A DNA stretch of 51,114 nucleotides from Caulobacter endophyticus (GCF_029543245.1 NZ_JARQWV010000035.1:1-51114); one strand, 5' to 3'; counted from the first letter of the stretch, positions 1-9,100 are shown. The notes: generated by a model from the letters alone, not told the origin. Numbers and translations are program-made.

Positions 1-63
1 CGCCCCGCCCTCGCCGCGCCCCCCCCGGCCCGGCGCGCGCCCCCCCGCGCCGCCGCCGCCCCG

Positions 64-94
<31 letters not shown>

Positions 95-120
95 AGACCG
101 GGCTCGGCGCTCTGTCCCTC

Positions 121-213
121 GCCCCCTCCGTCACGGCGCGTATCCGCACCGCGCCACCTCCCCCGTTTCTCGGGGGAGGAGTAGGGAGCTATCGGCGAAG
201 CCGACTGAGGGGG
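121..213. repeat. Dispersed intergenic hairpin repeat, left contig end
   Basis: The core is a hairpin, CCTCCCCCG (157-165), loop TTTCT, CGGGGGAGG (171-179). A GCCCCCTCC-type flank lies on the left (121-129) and a GGCGAAGCC...GAGGGGG flank on the right (194-213). The same module, with a different loop, occurs at 51024-51074. The repeat sits just after the stop codon of the pirin gene and may act as its 3' hairpin. Confidence 0.7.
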
Positions 214-1062
214 CTACGCCCGAACCTCGCCGAACTTGCCCGCCTGGTAGTCCTGGATCGCCTGGACGATCTCCTCGCGCGTCGTCATCACGAACGGCCC
301 GTGCGAGACGACCGGTTCGCGGATCGGGTCGGCGTGGCCCAGCAGCAGCACCGCGCCGTCGGCCGACACCAGGTCCAGCCCGTCGCCGTCGGTCAGTTCC
401 ACCAGGTTGAAGGCGCCGGCCGTCTTGTCGTCGATCGTGATCGACCCCCGCACCACATAGAGGAAGACCGCCCGTCCGGCCGGGATCGGCAGCGCCAGCT
501 GCGCGCCCGCCTCCAGCCGCACGACGCTCATCGCCACGCCGGTCAGCGACTGGATGGGGCCGGCGACGCCGTCGGCCTCGCCCGAGATCAGCTCGATGGT
601 CGCGCCGTCCTTCTCGACCTTGGGGATGTCGGGCGCCTGAAGGCCGACATAGCGCGGCGCGGTCATCTTCAGGCGGCTGGGCAGGTTGACCCACAGCTGC
701 AGGATCTCCAGCGGCCCGCCGCTTTTCTTGAAGGCCTCGGGCGAAAGCTCGGCGTGGACCAGGCCGCTGCCGGCCGTCATCCACTGCACGCCGCCGGCGT
801 CGATGACGCTCTCGTGGCCGCCGCTGTCCAGGTGCGACAGTTGGCCCTCGAGGATGAAGGTCACGGTCTCGAAGCCGCGATGCGGGTGCGGCCCGAACGG
901 CAGGCCATGGTTGCCGGGGCGGTAGGTCTGCGGGCCGTGGTGATTGAGGAACAGGAACGGGTCCAGCTGGCCGATCGCCGGGCCGGGCAGGGGACGACGG
1001 GTGGTCAGGTCGCCGATGTCGTCGCGATAGGCGCTGTGCAGGCGGGCGATGGTGCGGGTCAT
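214..1062 (-). CDS. Pirin family protein
   Basis: A 282-residue bicupin of the pirin family. The N-terminal cupin holds the family hallmark HPHRGFETVTFILEG, whose histidines bind the metal, followed by an IDAGGVQWMTAGSGLVHAE block. The C-terminal pirin domain follows from about residue 170. Pirins are cytosolic, iron-binding proteins; some have quercetin dioxygenase activity and others act as redox-dependent transcription cofactors, and the sequence does not say which applies. The ATG at 1062 is chosen over an in-frame start at 1143 because it is preceded by GGAAG at good spacing and gives the standard N-terminus (MTRTIARLHSA). It is monocistronic, or the last gene of a minus-strand run that begins with the peptidase at 4559. 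Confidence 0.9.
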   Translation of the reverse strand: MTRTIARLHSAYRDDIGDLTTRRPLPGPAIGQLDPFLFLNHHGPQTYRPGNHGLPFGPHPHRGFETVTFILEGQLSHLDSGGHESVIDAGGVQWMTAGSGLVHAELSPEAFKKSGGPLEILQLWVNLPSRLKMTAPRYVGLQAPDIPKVEKDGATIELISGEADGVAGPIQSLTGVAMSVVRLEAGAQLALPIPAGRAVFLYVVRGSITIDDKTAGAFNLVELTDGDGLDLVSADGAVLLLGHADPIREPVVSHGPFVMTTREEIVQAIQDYQAGKFGEVRA

Positions 1063-1153
1063 TTGAGCTTCCTTACGCCTTCGCGCCTTCGCCTTCACGC
1101 GCTTCTCTTCATCGCCTTCCTCGCCCCTGTGGCGAGGACCCATGCCGGCGACC

Positions 1154-1221
1154 GCTCAGACCTCGGTCGTCCTGAAAGGTCTGAGCCGCTGAACGATGGG
1201 CCCTAGGCACGGGGCCTAGGG
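1154..1221 (-). terminator. Two stem-loops after the ABC1 kinase gene
   Basis: A perfect 10-bp stem, GCTCAGACCT (1154-1163) with AGGTCTGAGC (1177-1186), and a second stem, CCCTAGGC (1201-1208) with GCCTAGGG (1214-1221), lie between the kinase gene and pirin. Neither is followed by a T-run on the minus strand, so intrinsic termination is only possible, not shown. They could also stabilise the 3' end of the kinase mRNA. Confidence 0.35.
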
Positions 1222-1256
1222 AGGCGGACTAATTTTGCTCGACGTCGGGAGCTGGA

Positions 1257-2603
1257 CTACGCGATCCCCGCCGCGCCCAGCACCTTGGCCTGCCGCTGCG
1301 CCAGCGCCTCTTCCGAGAACCCCTCCAGCGAGGCCTCGAACAGGGCGCGCCAGTTGTGGCGGGCGCCCAGGTGCAGGAAGGCGGCCCCGAGGCCGATGGC
1401 GGCGCGGTCCATGAACACGAACTCGCGCGGGATGACGATGCCGCCCACCGACTTCAGCGCCTGGCGCACCTTGAAGGCCTCGCGGCGGCCGTACTCGCCG
1501 GGCGGCACGTCGTCGGCCACCGTGCGCACGCGGTCGTCGAGCAGCGGGCCGTAGATGAACCGGGCCCAGACGTTCAGAACGTCGACCAGCTCGTCGGTCA
1601 GGTTGGTGAAGCCCCAGCTGCGATAGGCCTCGACCTGGCCGGCGCGGTCGTCCTCGGAAAGCGCGCGATAGAGCCGCACCACCCCGCCCACGAAATGCGG
1701 CGGAAACACCCGGATGCAGCCGAAGTCGAGCAGGTTGAGGTGCGCCGCCCCTTCGCCGCCGAAGGTGTAGTTGCCCAGGTGCGGGTCGCCGTGGATCACG
1801 CCGATGTGGGTCATCGGACCCCACCAGGCCTCGAACAGCAGGGCGGCGATGCGGTCGCGGGTCTCCTGGCTGGCGGACTTGAAGGCCATCAGCCCCTGGC
1901 CGTCCAGCCAGGTCATGGACAGCAGGCGCCGGGTCGAAAGCTCGCGGACCGGCTCTGGCGTGCGGATGTCGTCGCGGCCGGCGAAGAAGCCGCCATAGAC
2001 GGCCATCATCCGGGCTTCGCGGTCGTAATCCAGCTCCTCGCGCAGCCGGTCGCCGACCTCCTCGATCATCTGGGTGGGGTCGATCGAGCCGTCCATCTTC
2101 CTGAACAGGCCGACCAGGGCGCGCAGCTGGCCAAGGTCGCTTTCGACGGCGCTCTGCATGTCGGGATACTGCAGCTTCACGGCCAGGGCGCGGCCGTCGG
2201 GGGCGACGGCGCGGTGCACCTGGCCCAGCGAGGCGGCCGCGGCGGCCTCGTGCTCGAAGCTTTCGAACTTGCCGGCCCAGTCGGGGCCAAGCTCGGCGGC
2301 CATCCGCCGGCGCACGAACGGCCAGCCCATGGCGGGGGCGTTGGTCTGCAGTTCCGCCAGTTCCTTGGCGAACTCGGGCGGCAGGAGGTCGGGCACGGTG
2401 GCGAACATCTGGGCCGCCTTCATCAGCGGCCCTTTGAGGTTCCCCAGCGCGGCCTTCAGCGCCTTGGCGTTACGGGCGTCCGCGTCGTCGCCGGCGAAGA
2501 CGCGATTGGCGCCATAGCTGACGGCCGCGCCGGAGAGGCCCGCGCCGACCTTGGCGAAGCGCGCCAGGCGGCCGGACAGGCGGTCGCGTTCGGGGTCAGA
2601 CAT
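1257..2603 (-). CDS. ABC1/AarF/UbiB family atypical kinase
   Basis: A 448-residue protein with all hallmarks of the ABC1 (COQ8/UbiB) fold. The KxGQ-like signature reads KGPLMKAAQ near residue 57, the nucleotide-binding Ala-Val-Lys lysine is about K143, the family ExD region reads EELDYDREAR, the catalytic loop HGDPHLGN is at about 271-278 and the metal-binding DFG about D293. Members support ubiquinone biosynthesis or lipid homeostasis as ATPases or kinases; there is no C-terminal transmembrane pair as in E. coli UbiB, so this is a soluble subfamily. The ATG at 2603 follows a strong Shine-Dalgarno AAGGAG (2609-2614) that lies within the arm of an intergenic hairpin repeat. It is downstream of, and probably co-transcribed with, the M3 peptidase. 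Confidence 0.88.
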   Translation of the reverse strand: MSDPERDRLSGRLARFAKVGAGLSGAAVSYGANRVFAGDDADARNAKALKAALGNLKGPLMKAAQMFATVPDLLPPEFAKELAELQTNAPAMGWPFVRRRMAAELGPDWAGKFESFEHEAAAAASLGQVHRAVAPDGRALAVKLQYPDMQSAVESDLGQLRALVGLFRKMDGSIDPTQMIEEVGDRLREELDYDREARMMAVYGGFFAGRDDIRTPEPVRELSTRRLLSMTWLDGQGLMAFKSASQETRDRIAALLFEAWWGPMTHIGVIHGDPHLGNYTFGGEGAAHLNLLDFGCIRVFPPHFVGGVVRLYRALSEDDRAGQVEAYRSWGFTNLTDELVDVLNVWARFIYGPLLDDRVRTVADDVPPGEYGRREAFKVRQALKSVGGIVIPREFVFMDRAAIGLGAAFLHLGARHNWRALFEASLEGFSEEALAQRQAKVLGAAGIA

Positions 2604-2608
2604 GAGTT

Positions 2609-2753
2609 CTCCTTCTCCCCTTGTGGGAGAAGGTGTCGCGAAGCGACGGATGAGGGGTCGATAGGCCTGTCGGCTCGCGCGCAACGGCGCCGGCGGCGCG
2701 ACCCCTCATCCGACCGCCTGCGGCGGCCACCTTCTCCCGCAAGGGGAGAAGGA
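2609..2753. repeat. Inverted pair of intergenic repeats, type CTTCTCCC
   Basis: Two copies face each other. The first (2609-2660) reads CCTTCTCCC, loop, GGGAGAAGG and then GGATGAGGGGTCG. The second (2699-2753) starts CGACCCCTCATCCG and ends with the CCTTCTCCC/GGGGAGAAGG hairpin. The pair fills the space between the peptidase stop and the kinase start, and the outer arm supplies the ribosome binding site of the kinase gene. The same family occurs at 47386-47547. Confidence 0.85.
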
Positions 2754-2768
2754 AGCGGCTTTGCTTGC

Positions 2769-4559
2769 TCACACCAACGCCTCGAACTCGTCCACCAGCC
2801 GTTCCAGCTGCCGGCAGCCCGCCGCCCAGAAGGCCTTGTCGCGCGGATTGAGGCCGAAGGGCTTGAGCGCCTCGACATAGGTGCGGGTGCCGCCGGCGGC
2901 CAGCAGGTCCTCGTAGAGGGGGGCGAAGCTTTCCGGATTTTCGCGGCGCTTTTCCATCAGGCCGCGCACCAGCAGGTCGCCGAACGCGTAGGCGTAGACG
3001 TAGAACGGCGCGTGCACGAAATGGCTGACATAGGCCCAGTAGTGCTCGTAGCCCTCGTTGAGCACGACGGCCGGGCCCAGGCTCTCGGCCATGGTCTCCA
3101 TCCACAGCGCGCCGATCTGGTCGGGCGACAGCTCGCCGTCCTGGCGGGCGGCGTGGAACCTGCGCTCGAAGCGGTGGAAGGCGATCTGGCGGACGACCGT
3201 GTTGAGCCCGTCCTCGATCTTGCCGGCCAGCAAGCCCTTGCGGTCGGCGGGGGTGGCCTCGGCCAGCAGGCGGTCGAACACCAGGCCCTCGCCGAAGATC
3301 GAGGCCGTCTCGGCCAGGGTCAGGGGCGTGTCGGCCAGCAGGGTGCCCAGCGGCGCGCACAGGGTCTGGTGCACGGCGTGGCCCAGCTCGTGGGCCAGGG
3401 TCAGCACGTCGCGCCGCTCGCCCATATAGTTCATGAAGACGTAGGGGTGGCGGTCGGCGGTGACCGGGTGCGAATAGGCGCCCGACTGCTTGCCGGCGCG
3501 CGGGCGGGCGTCGATCCAGGGCTGGGCGAAGAAGGTTTCGGCCGTATCGGCGAACTTCGGGGCCAGGGCCTGGAAGCTTTCCAGCACCACGTCCTTGGCC
3601 TCAGACCACGGATAGGTGCGCGGCTGGGCCGCGTCGAGCGGGGCGTTGCGGTCCCAGTAGTCGAGGGTCTTGCGGCCCATGGCCTTGGCCTTCAGCGCAT
3701 AATAGCGATGCGACAGGCGCGGATAGGCCTCGACCACGGCGGCTTCGAGGGCGTCGACCGCGTCGGCGTCGACCTCGTTGGCCAGGTGGCGCGAGTGGGC
3801 CGGGTCGTCATAGCGCCGCCAGCGGTCCTCGACCTGCTTTTCGAAGGCCAGGGTGTTCATCACCAGGGCCTGGGTCGAGGCGCGTTCGGACAGGGCCTGG
3901 GCCAGGCCGTCGGCGGCGGCCTTGCGGCGGCGCAGGTCCGGATCCGACAGGCGGTTCAGCGCCTCTGGCAGGGTCAGTTGTTCCTTGCCGACCTTGGCGC
4001 TCAGTTTGGCCAGGGTCTCGTCATAGAGCCGCACCCAGTTGGCCACGGCCGGGCCGCGATCTACGATGTAGCGCTCCAGCTCGGCCGACAGCTCGTGCGG
4101 GCGCGACAGGCGCAGCCGGCGCAGCCACGGCGCCCAGCGGCGGGTCGGCTCATGGGCCTCCAGCGCCGCGTTCAGTTCGGCGTCCTCCAGCTGGTTCAGC
4201 TCCAGCGAGAAGAACAGGCTCTCGGCGGCGATCTGCGAGGAGCGGGCGCGCAGGTCGGCCTCGAACTTGGCCCAGGCCGGGTCGTCGCGGGCGGTCGAGG
4301 CGGCCAGGCCGGCATAGGCGCCCACGCCCCACAGGCCGTTGACGGCCTCCTCATAGAGCCGGATGCCGCGATCGAGCAGTCTGCCCAGGCGCGCCGGCTC
4401 GCCGCGCGCTTCCAGGAACATGCCCTCCAGCGAGGCCAGTTCGTCGTTGGCGGCCTTGGCGGCGGCCAGGTCGGTTTCGATCTTCGGGTCCTCGCGGCCG
4501 GCATAGAGGTCGGCGAGGTTCCACTCGGGGAGGGCGTCGGGCTTGAAGGGCGCGTTCAT
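2769..4559 (-). CDS. pepF: M3 family oligoendopeptidase F-type metallopeptidase
   Basis: A 596-residue cytosolic zinc oligopeptidase that degrades short peptides. The zinc site HELGH is at residues 390-394 with catalytic E391, and the third ligand is E417 in the LAETASIFGE helix, the spacing usual in the M3 family. The length (about 600) and the N-terminal helical oligoendopeptidase domain (about 110-180) match PepF/M3B enzymes. There is no signal peptide. The ATG at 4559 begins a typical N-terminus (MNAPFKPDALPEWNLADLY). It is the first gene of a minus-strand run with the ABC1 kinase, separated by a repeat pair. Confidence 0.92.
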   Translation of the reverse strand: MNAPFKPDALPEWNLADLYAGREDPKIETDLAAAKAANDELASLEGMFLEARGEPARLGRLLDRGIRLYEEAVNGLWGVGAYAGLAASTARDDPAWAKFEADLRARSSQIAAESLFFSLELNQLEDAELNAALEAHEPTRRWAPWLRRLRLSRPHELSAELERYIVDRGPAVANWVRLYDETLAKLSAKVGKEQLTLPEALNRLSDPDLRRRKAAADGLAQALSERASTQALVMNTLAFEKQVEDRWRRYDDPAHSRHLANEVDADAVDALEAAVVEAYPRLSHRYYALKAKAMGRKTLDYWDRNAPLDAAQPRTYPWSEAKDVVLESFQALAPKFADTAETFFAQPWIDARPRAGKQSGAYSHPVTADRHPYVFMNYMGERRDVLTLAHELGHAVHQTLCAPLGTLLADTPLTLAETASIFGEGLVFDRLLAEATPADRKGLLAGKIEDGLNTVVRQIAFHRFERRFHAARQDGELSPDQIGALWMETMAESLGPAVVLNEGYEHYWAYVSHFVHAPFYVYAYAFGDLLVRGLMEKRRENPESFAPLYEDLLAAGGTRTYVEALKPFGLNPRDKAFWAAGCRQLERLVDEFEALV

Positions 4560-4647
4560 GGCAGCAAGGGATATGGCGTCGCGCAGGGGCTAGGCAATCG
4601 GCGTCGCAGCTTTCTCATGATCGGAAACATCGTCCCTTAGTCCGAGT

Positions 4648-4742
4648 TCCCCGCGAAGGCGGGGATCCAAGCCGAGCCGGCGGGACGAATACGAAAAGCG
4701 CTGACGGCTGAAAGTCAGCTTGGGTCCCCGCCTTCGCGGGGA
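4648..4742. repeat. Intergenic repeat, type TCCCCGCGAAGGCGGGGATCC
   Basis: Inverted arms TCCCCGCGAAGGCGGGGA (from 4648) and TCCCCGCCTTCGCGGGGA (to 4742) are each flanked on the inside by CCAAGC/GCTTGG. Each arm is itself a hairpin, so the unit can fold in two ways. Three further copies occur at 26031, 34840 and 42453. Here it lies between the MerR gene end and the peptidase start. Confidence 0.85.
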
Positions 4743-4781
4743 TTGAGCGGAGTTTTAGAGCGGCAAAATCTTGAGCAGGGC

Positions 4782-5198
4782 TCAGGTCTCGAACGCGGCG
4801 ATGATCGGACAGGGTCCATGATCGTCGGCGCTACACGTGTGGAGCAGGCGCGAGAGGCCCGCGCGGGCGGCCTGCAACTCCTCGATCTTGCGGTCGAGAT
4901 CGGCGATGCGCTCGCGGGCCAGCTCGCGGGCCCGCACCCGGTCCTCGCCGGCGTCGAGCGCCAGAAGCTCGCCGATCTGCTCCAGGGTGAAGCCGGCGGC
5001 TTGAGCCGAGCGGATGAAGCGCAGCCGCCGCACCGCCTCGTCGCCATAGCGCCGCACGCCGCCCGAAAGGCCAAGGCCCTCGCCACGCTGCGGGGTCTCC
5101 AGAAGGCCCCGGCGCTGGTAGTAGCGGACCGTCTCCACCCCCACGCCGCCGGCCTTGGCCAGGCCTGCGATCGTCGTCGCGGCGTTCGTCGTCGTCAT
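4782..5198 (-). CDS. MerR family transcriptional regulator, mer/cue-like
   Basis: A 138-residue regulator. The N-terminal winged HTH (about 8-78) reads TIAGLAKAGGVGVETVRYYQRRGLL and then RRYGDEAVRRLRFIRSAQAAGFTLEQI, very close to metal-sensing MerR proteins. A long dimerisation helix (about 82-118) is followed by a metal loop with C122 and C130 in TCSADDHGPCPII. The C-x7-C spacing and CPII ending resemble CueR. The register of the helix matches MerR, but the position of the third mercury ligand (Cys82 of Tn501 MerR) is R87. It is divergent from the glutaredoxin fusion at 5268, and the shared spacer holds a mer-like operator, so it very probably controls that gene and itself. The effector (Cu, Hg, other metal or thiol stress) cannot be read from the sequence. 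Confidence 0.88.
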   Translation of the reverse strand: MTTTNAATTIAGLAKAGGVGVETVRYYQRRGLLETPQRGEGLGLSGGVRRYGDEAVRRLRFIRSAQAAGFTLEQIGELLALDAGEDRVRARELARERIADLDRKIEELQAARAGLSRLLHTCSADDHGPCPIIAAFET

Positions 5199-5201
5199 CG
5201 C

Positions 5202-5232
5202 TTGACTCCGTACCATGGTACGGAATCCATAT
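5202..5232 (+). promoter_or_regulatory. mer-type promoter/operator
   Basis: The -35 box TTGACT (5202-5207) is followed by a perfect 18-bp palindrome, TCCGTACCATGGTACGGA (5207-5224). A 19-bp spacer places the -10 at CCATAT (5227-5232). The long 19-bp spacer with the dyad between the boxes is the hallmark of MerR-family promoters, and -35, dyad arms and spacing match the Tn501/Tn21 mer operator as I remember it (TTGACTCCGTAC...GTACGGAA). A GACTC (CcrM-type GANTC) site overlaps the -35 box. The -10 match to consensus is weak, as is usual for activator-dependent promoters. Confidence 0.8.
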
Positions 5233-5267
5233 GAGGCGGGTCCCGGTCGCGTACAAGGAGATCCGCC

Positions 5268-6017
5268 GTGAGCAGCGCCCCCAAGAAGGCCGTCCTCTAC
5301 CGCATGGTGATGGAAAAGCACGTCTGTCCGTATGGGCTGAAGGCCAGGCATCTGCTGCGGTCCAAGGGCTACGAGGTCGAGGACCATCACCTGACCACCC
5401 GCGAGGCCACCGACGCCTTCAAGGCGCAGCATGGCGTGAAGACCACGCCGCAGGTGTTCATTGGCGGCGAGCGGATCGGCGGGTTCGACGACCTGCGGCG
5501 CTGGTTCGGCGAGAGGCCCCGCGATCCAAAGGCCAAGACCTACAAGCCCGTGATCGCCCTCTTCGCCATGACCGCCCTGATGGCCCTGGCGGCGACCTAC
5601 GCCGTCGACGGAACGCCCTTCACGGCGCGGGCGATCGAGTGGTTCATCAGCTTCTCGATGGTGGTGCTGGCCATCCAGAAGCTGCGCGACGTCGAGAGTT
5701 TTTCTTCGATGTTCCTGGGCTACGATCTGCTGGCCAAGCGCTGGGTGCCGTATGCTTACGTCTATCCGTTCGCCGAAGGCCTGGCGGGTGTGCTGATGAC
5801 GGCCGGCGTGCTGACCTGGTTTTCCGCGCCGCTGGCTTTGGTGATCGGCGGGATCGGCGCGGTGTCGGTGTTCAAGGCGGTCTATATCGACAGGCGCGAC
5901 CTGAAATGCGCCTGCGTCGGCGGCGACAGCAACGTGCCGCTGGGCTTCATCTCGCTGACCGAGAACGTGATGATGGTGGCGATGGCGGCATGGATGCTGC
6001 TCAAGCCAGGGCATTGA
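5268..6017 (+). CDS. Glutaredoxin-MauE/DoxX-like membrane fusion
   Basis: A 249-residue two-domain protein. Residues 7-82 are a glutaredoxin with active site C20-P-Y-G and the cis-proline loop TTPQVFIGG (59-67), presumably cytosolic. Residues 92-246 hold about five hydrophobic segments of the MauE/DoxX redox-associated type, with a Cys pair C214-A-C216 in a loop before the last helix (LKCACVGG). The arrangement suggests a thiol relay between a cytosolic glutaredoxin and a membrane-embedded Cys pair. It starts at a GTG (5268) behind AAGGAG (5255-5260), downstream of the mer-like operator. The divergent MerR regulator suggests induction by metal or thiol stress. No mercuric reductase, MerT or MerP lies nearby, and the exact reaction is unknown. 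Confidence 0.85.
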   Translation: MSSAPKKAVLYRMVMEKHVCPYGLKARHLLRSKGYEVEDHHLTTREATDAFKAQHGVKTTPQVFIGGERIGGFDDLRRWFGERPRDPKAKTYKPVIALFAMTALMALAATYAVDGTPFTARAIEWFISFSMVVLAIQKLRDVESFSSMFLGYDLLAKRWVPYAYVYPFAEGLAGVLMTAGVLTWFSAPLALVIGGIGAVSVFKAVYIDRRDLKCACVGGDSNVPLGFISLTENVMMVAMAAWMLLKPGH

Positions 6018-6102
6018 GGCCAGCAACGTCGCTGCTGCAATCTCACTACGATCATGTTGATCAAGGTCGCTCGACGTTTCGTTACAGCAAAGCTAAACGA
6101 CT

Positions 6103-6108
6103 TATAGT
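6103..6108 (+). promoter_or_regulatory. Candidate -10 of the autotransporter gene
   Basis: The spacer 6018-6125 is distinctly AT-richer than its surroundings. TATAGT (6103-6108) lies about 18 bases before the ATG, but no convincing -35 box is found at 16-18 bases upstream. It is offered as the best candidate only. Confidence 0.3.
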
Positions 6109-6125
6109 TTATCTTTCTGGGGGCG

Positions 6126-9100
6126 ATGGTGTTTCAGTTGAGCGTCTCGAGGCCGCATGCGGTCCGTCGTTATCTTATGGGTTGCAGCCTGGTCGTTCTG
6201 GCGGCCGCGAGTGCGGGATCAGCGTGGGCGGACTGCTCGCCCAACCCCGTCGTGGCCGGGACGCCGACGGTGTGCACGGGAACCACCGTCGGAGGCGTGG
6301 TCGCCTCCAACAGCGGTGTGATCAGCATCGAGGCCGGCGCCAGCCTGACCCGGGGAACGACCGATCCCGCCGCCGTGCTGATCACCTCGACCGGCGTCTA
6401 TCCGTCACCGCCCTCGACTGTGACGCTGAACGTACAGGGCGAGGTGGACGGCGGGTCCGGAGTCGGCGTGCTGCTGCGCAACGAGATGACCGGCGTCTAT
6501 TACAGCAACACGACCGCCAACATCTTGGTCGGCGCCGACGGGGTCATCACCGGGTCGACGGCCATCCTTCTCGACGGGGCCGGCGCGTCCAGCTACCTGA
6601 CGGGAACCTTCGCCAGCCTGGACAACAGCGGCGAGATCCGTTCGACCTCGGGCGGGCCGGCCATCGTGGCCCTGCCCGTTGATCGGGTGGCCCTGCGGAC
6701 GGTGACCAATCGGGCCAGCGGCTTCATCGGCGGTATCCAGGGCACGGTCCAGACCCTCGACAACGCCGGCGTCATCGACGGCGGTACGGGGTCGGCCTAC
6801 AGCTATCCCACGGCGAACAGCTACATCGGCTCGGTCGGCACGGTGACCAACACCGGCACGATGCGTTCGGCCAGCGCTTCGGCGACGGTCGACGCGGGGG
6901 GCTATCTGTCGCTCGTCAACAGCGGCCTGATCGCCAACACGTCCGGCGTGGCCCTCGCCGCCACCCGCGGCTTCAATGTGGAGAACAAGGCCGGCGGGAT
7001 CATCCAGGGCGGCGGCGCGGTGGCCATCGACGGCGGCGACGGCGGCTGGGGCTTCACCCTCGTAAACCGCGGGACCATCAACGGCTCGGTCCTGGCCTCT
7101 TCGCTCGGCGATGCGGGCGCCAATGTCGACAACGTGGGCGGCACGATCAACGGCGACCTGCTGTTCGGTAGCGGCCGCGACACCCTGATCGCCGGCTACG
7201 GCCAGAACGGCGTGGACTATGGCGTGGTCACCGGGCGGATCGACGGCGGCGGCGGCGTCAACACCGTCCGTGTCGTGATCTCGCAGGACCGGACCGCCGA
7301 CGCGTGGCTCTCCAGCCCCGTTCTGCCGACCAACTTCCAGCGCGCTCAGCTCGCCCTGAGCAATGACGTGACCCTGACCTTCAACGGCGACATCGGCGAC
7401 GGCCTGTACTTCGCCGGCCAAGGGACGGTGCTCACCACCGGCGTGGTCCAGACCACGGGCACGGCCTTCTCGAGCCTCTATGCGCCGTTCGACACCGGCC
7501 TGAAGTTCAAGAACACCGGCGAGATCACCGCGCAGCTCGGCGCGCCGCTCGGCGGCGGCGCCGGCGCCGGTCTCGAGACCGGCTATGCGGTCTATTTCAC
7601 CGGCCTGGCGGGGTTCACCAACACCGGCAAGATCACCGGCGTCAACGGCTATGGCGTCTACGCTTCGATCGCGCCGCAGAACTTCCTGAACACCGGTGAG
7701 ATCACGGCCAGCGGCTACGCGCTGACCGTCAGCGGGGGCTTCGTCAACGACGGCCTGGTGCAGTCGACCCAGGACACGGGGGTGTGGCTGACCCTGGGCG
7801 GCGGCACGGTCCGCAGCATCACCTCGACCAACAACGGCAAGATCCTCGGCGTCACCAACGGCGCGGTCCTGTCGTCCGTCACCCTGGCCAATAACGGCCA
7901 GATCACCGCTTCCAGCGGCGTGGGCGTGGCGATGGGCCACTCCTCGACGCTGTTCAACGGCGCGAAGGGGGTGATCACCGGCACGACGAACTCCCTCACC
8001 GCCAGCAGCAGCGCCATCGTGCGCAACGCCGGCGTCCTGAACGGCGACGTCAATCTGGTCGGGGTGTTCTCGGATTCCACCGACATCTATTTCGACGACG
8101 GCGGCGTGCTGAACGGTTCGCTGTACCTGGGCAGCGGCTACGACTTCTTCATCACCGATCTTAGCCGCTTCAAGGACGGCAAGTTCGTCGGCGTGACCGG
8201 CGTGGTCGATGGCGGCGCCGGCAATGCCGACACCCTGCTGCTGCGGGTGGCCAGCGACACGACCAACACGATCGCAGACGCGGCCGGCTTCGAACGGCTG
8301 GCCCTGTCCCTGGAGAACGGGGCGGCGGCCAAGCTGACGATCAACAAGCCCTGGAACGACACGCTCTACCTCAGCGGCAAGGGTTCGCTCGATCTGACGG
8401 CCGACATCAACGCCAACAGCGGGACGAGCCCGATCCTCACGACCAGCGGCCCGCTCGTCAGCCTTACCAACGGCTACAGCTATGCCTGGGACACGGTCGC
8501 CCAGCTGTCGATCGTCAGCCGCGGCGCGCTGGTCATGCGCCAGCCGGTGACGGGCTACATCAGCTCCGCCATCCAGCTCTCCGCCGCGTCGAGCTTCGAG
8601 AACGCCGGCTCGTTGACCGTGCAGGGCCAGAAGACCAGCTACAGCCCCGTCATCGCGATCGACGGCGGCGACCGGGTGGTCAACTCCGGCACGATCTCGG
8701 TCGAGAACGCCACGGCCGTGTCGGGCGCCAAGTCGTTCCTCAACACCGGCTCCCTGACCCAGACCGCCGCCAGCAGCTTCGACTACGGCGTCAACAACGT
8801 CCTGACCGTCGAGAACCGCGGGACCATCTCCACCGTCGGCACGTCGGTCAGGCGCACCGGCTGGACGGACCAGCCCTTCACCGTCACCAACAGCGGCGCG
8901 ATCACAAGCTCCGCGGGGACCGCGATCGAGTCCGCGAACAGCTATACGAACACCGTGGTGACCAACGTGAAGGGCGCCACGATCTCGGGCGCGGTCGCGG
9001 CCATCGACACCGGCTCGGGCGCCGACGTCATCCGCAATGACGGCACGATCACCGGCCTGATCCGCACGGGCTACGGCGACGACCGCATCGAGAACTACGG

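Noticed and set aside
1356..4640. A plus-strand open frame of 1094 codons
   Set aside because: It lies antisense to the kinase and peptidase genes, has no domain, and shows the Gly/Ala/Arg/Gln-rich composition expected of antisense frames in high-GC DNA.
4782..6017. A mercury resistance operon
   Set aside because: The operator and regulator suggest it, but no merA, merT, merP or merC is present and the regulator lacks the third Hg ligand.
4782..6026. MerR protein with a 276-residue N-terminal extension
   Set aside because: The extension is antisense to the glutaredoxin fusion and would run through the operator. The MerR HTH starts normally at 5198.
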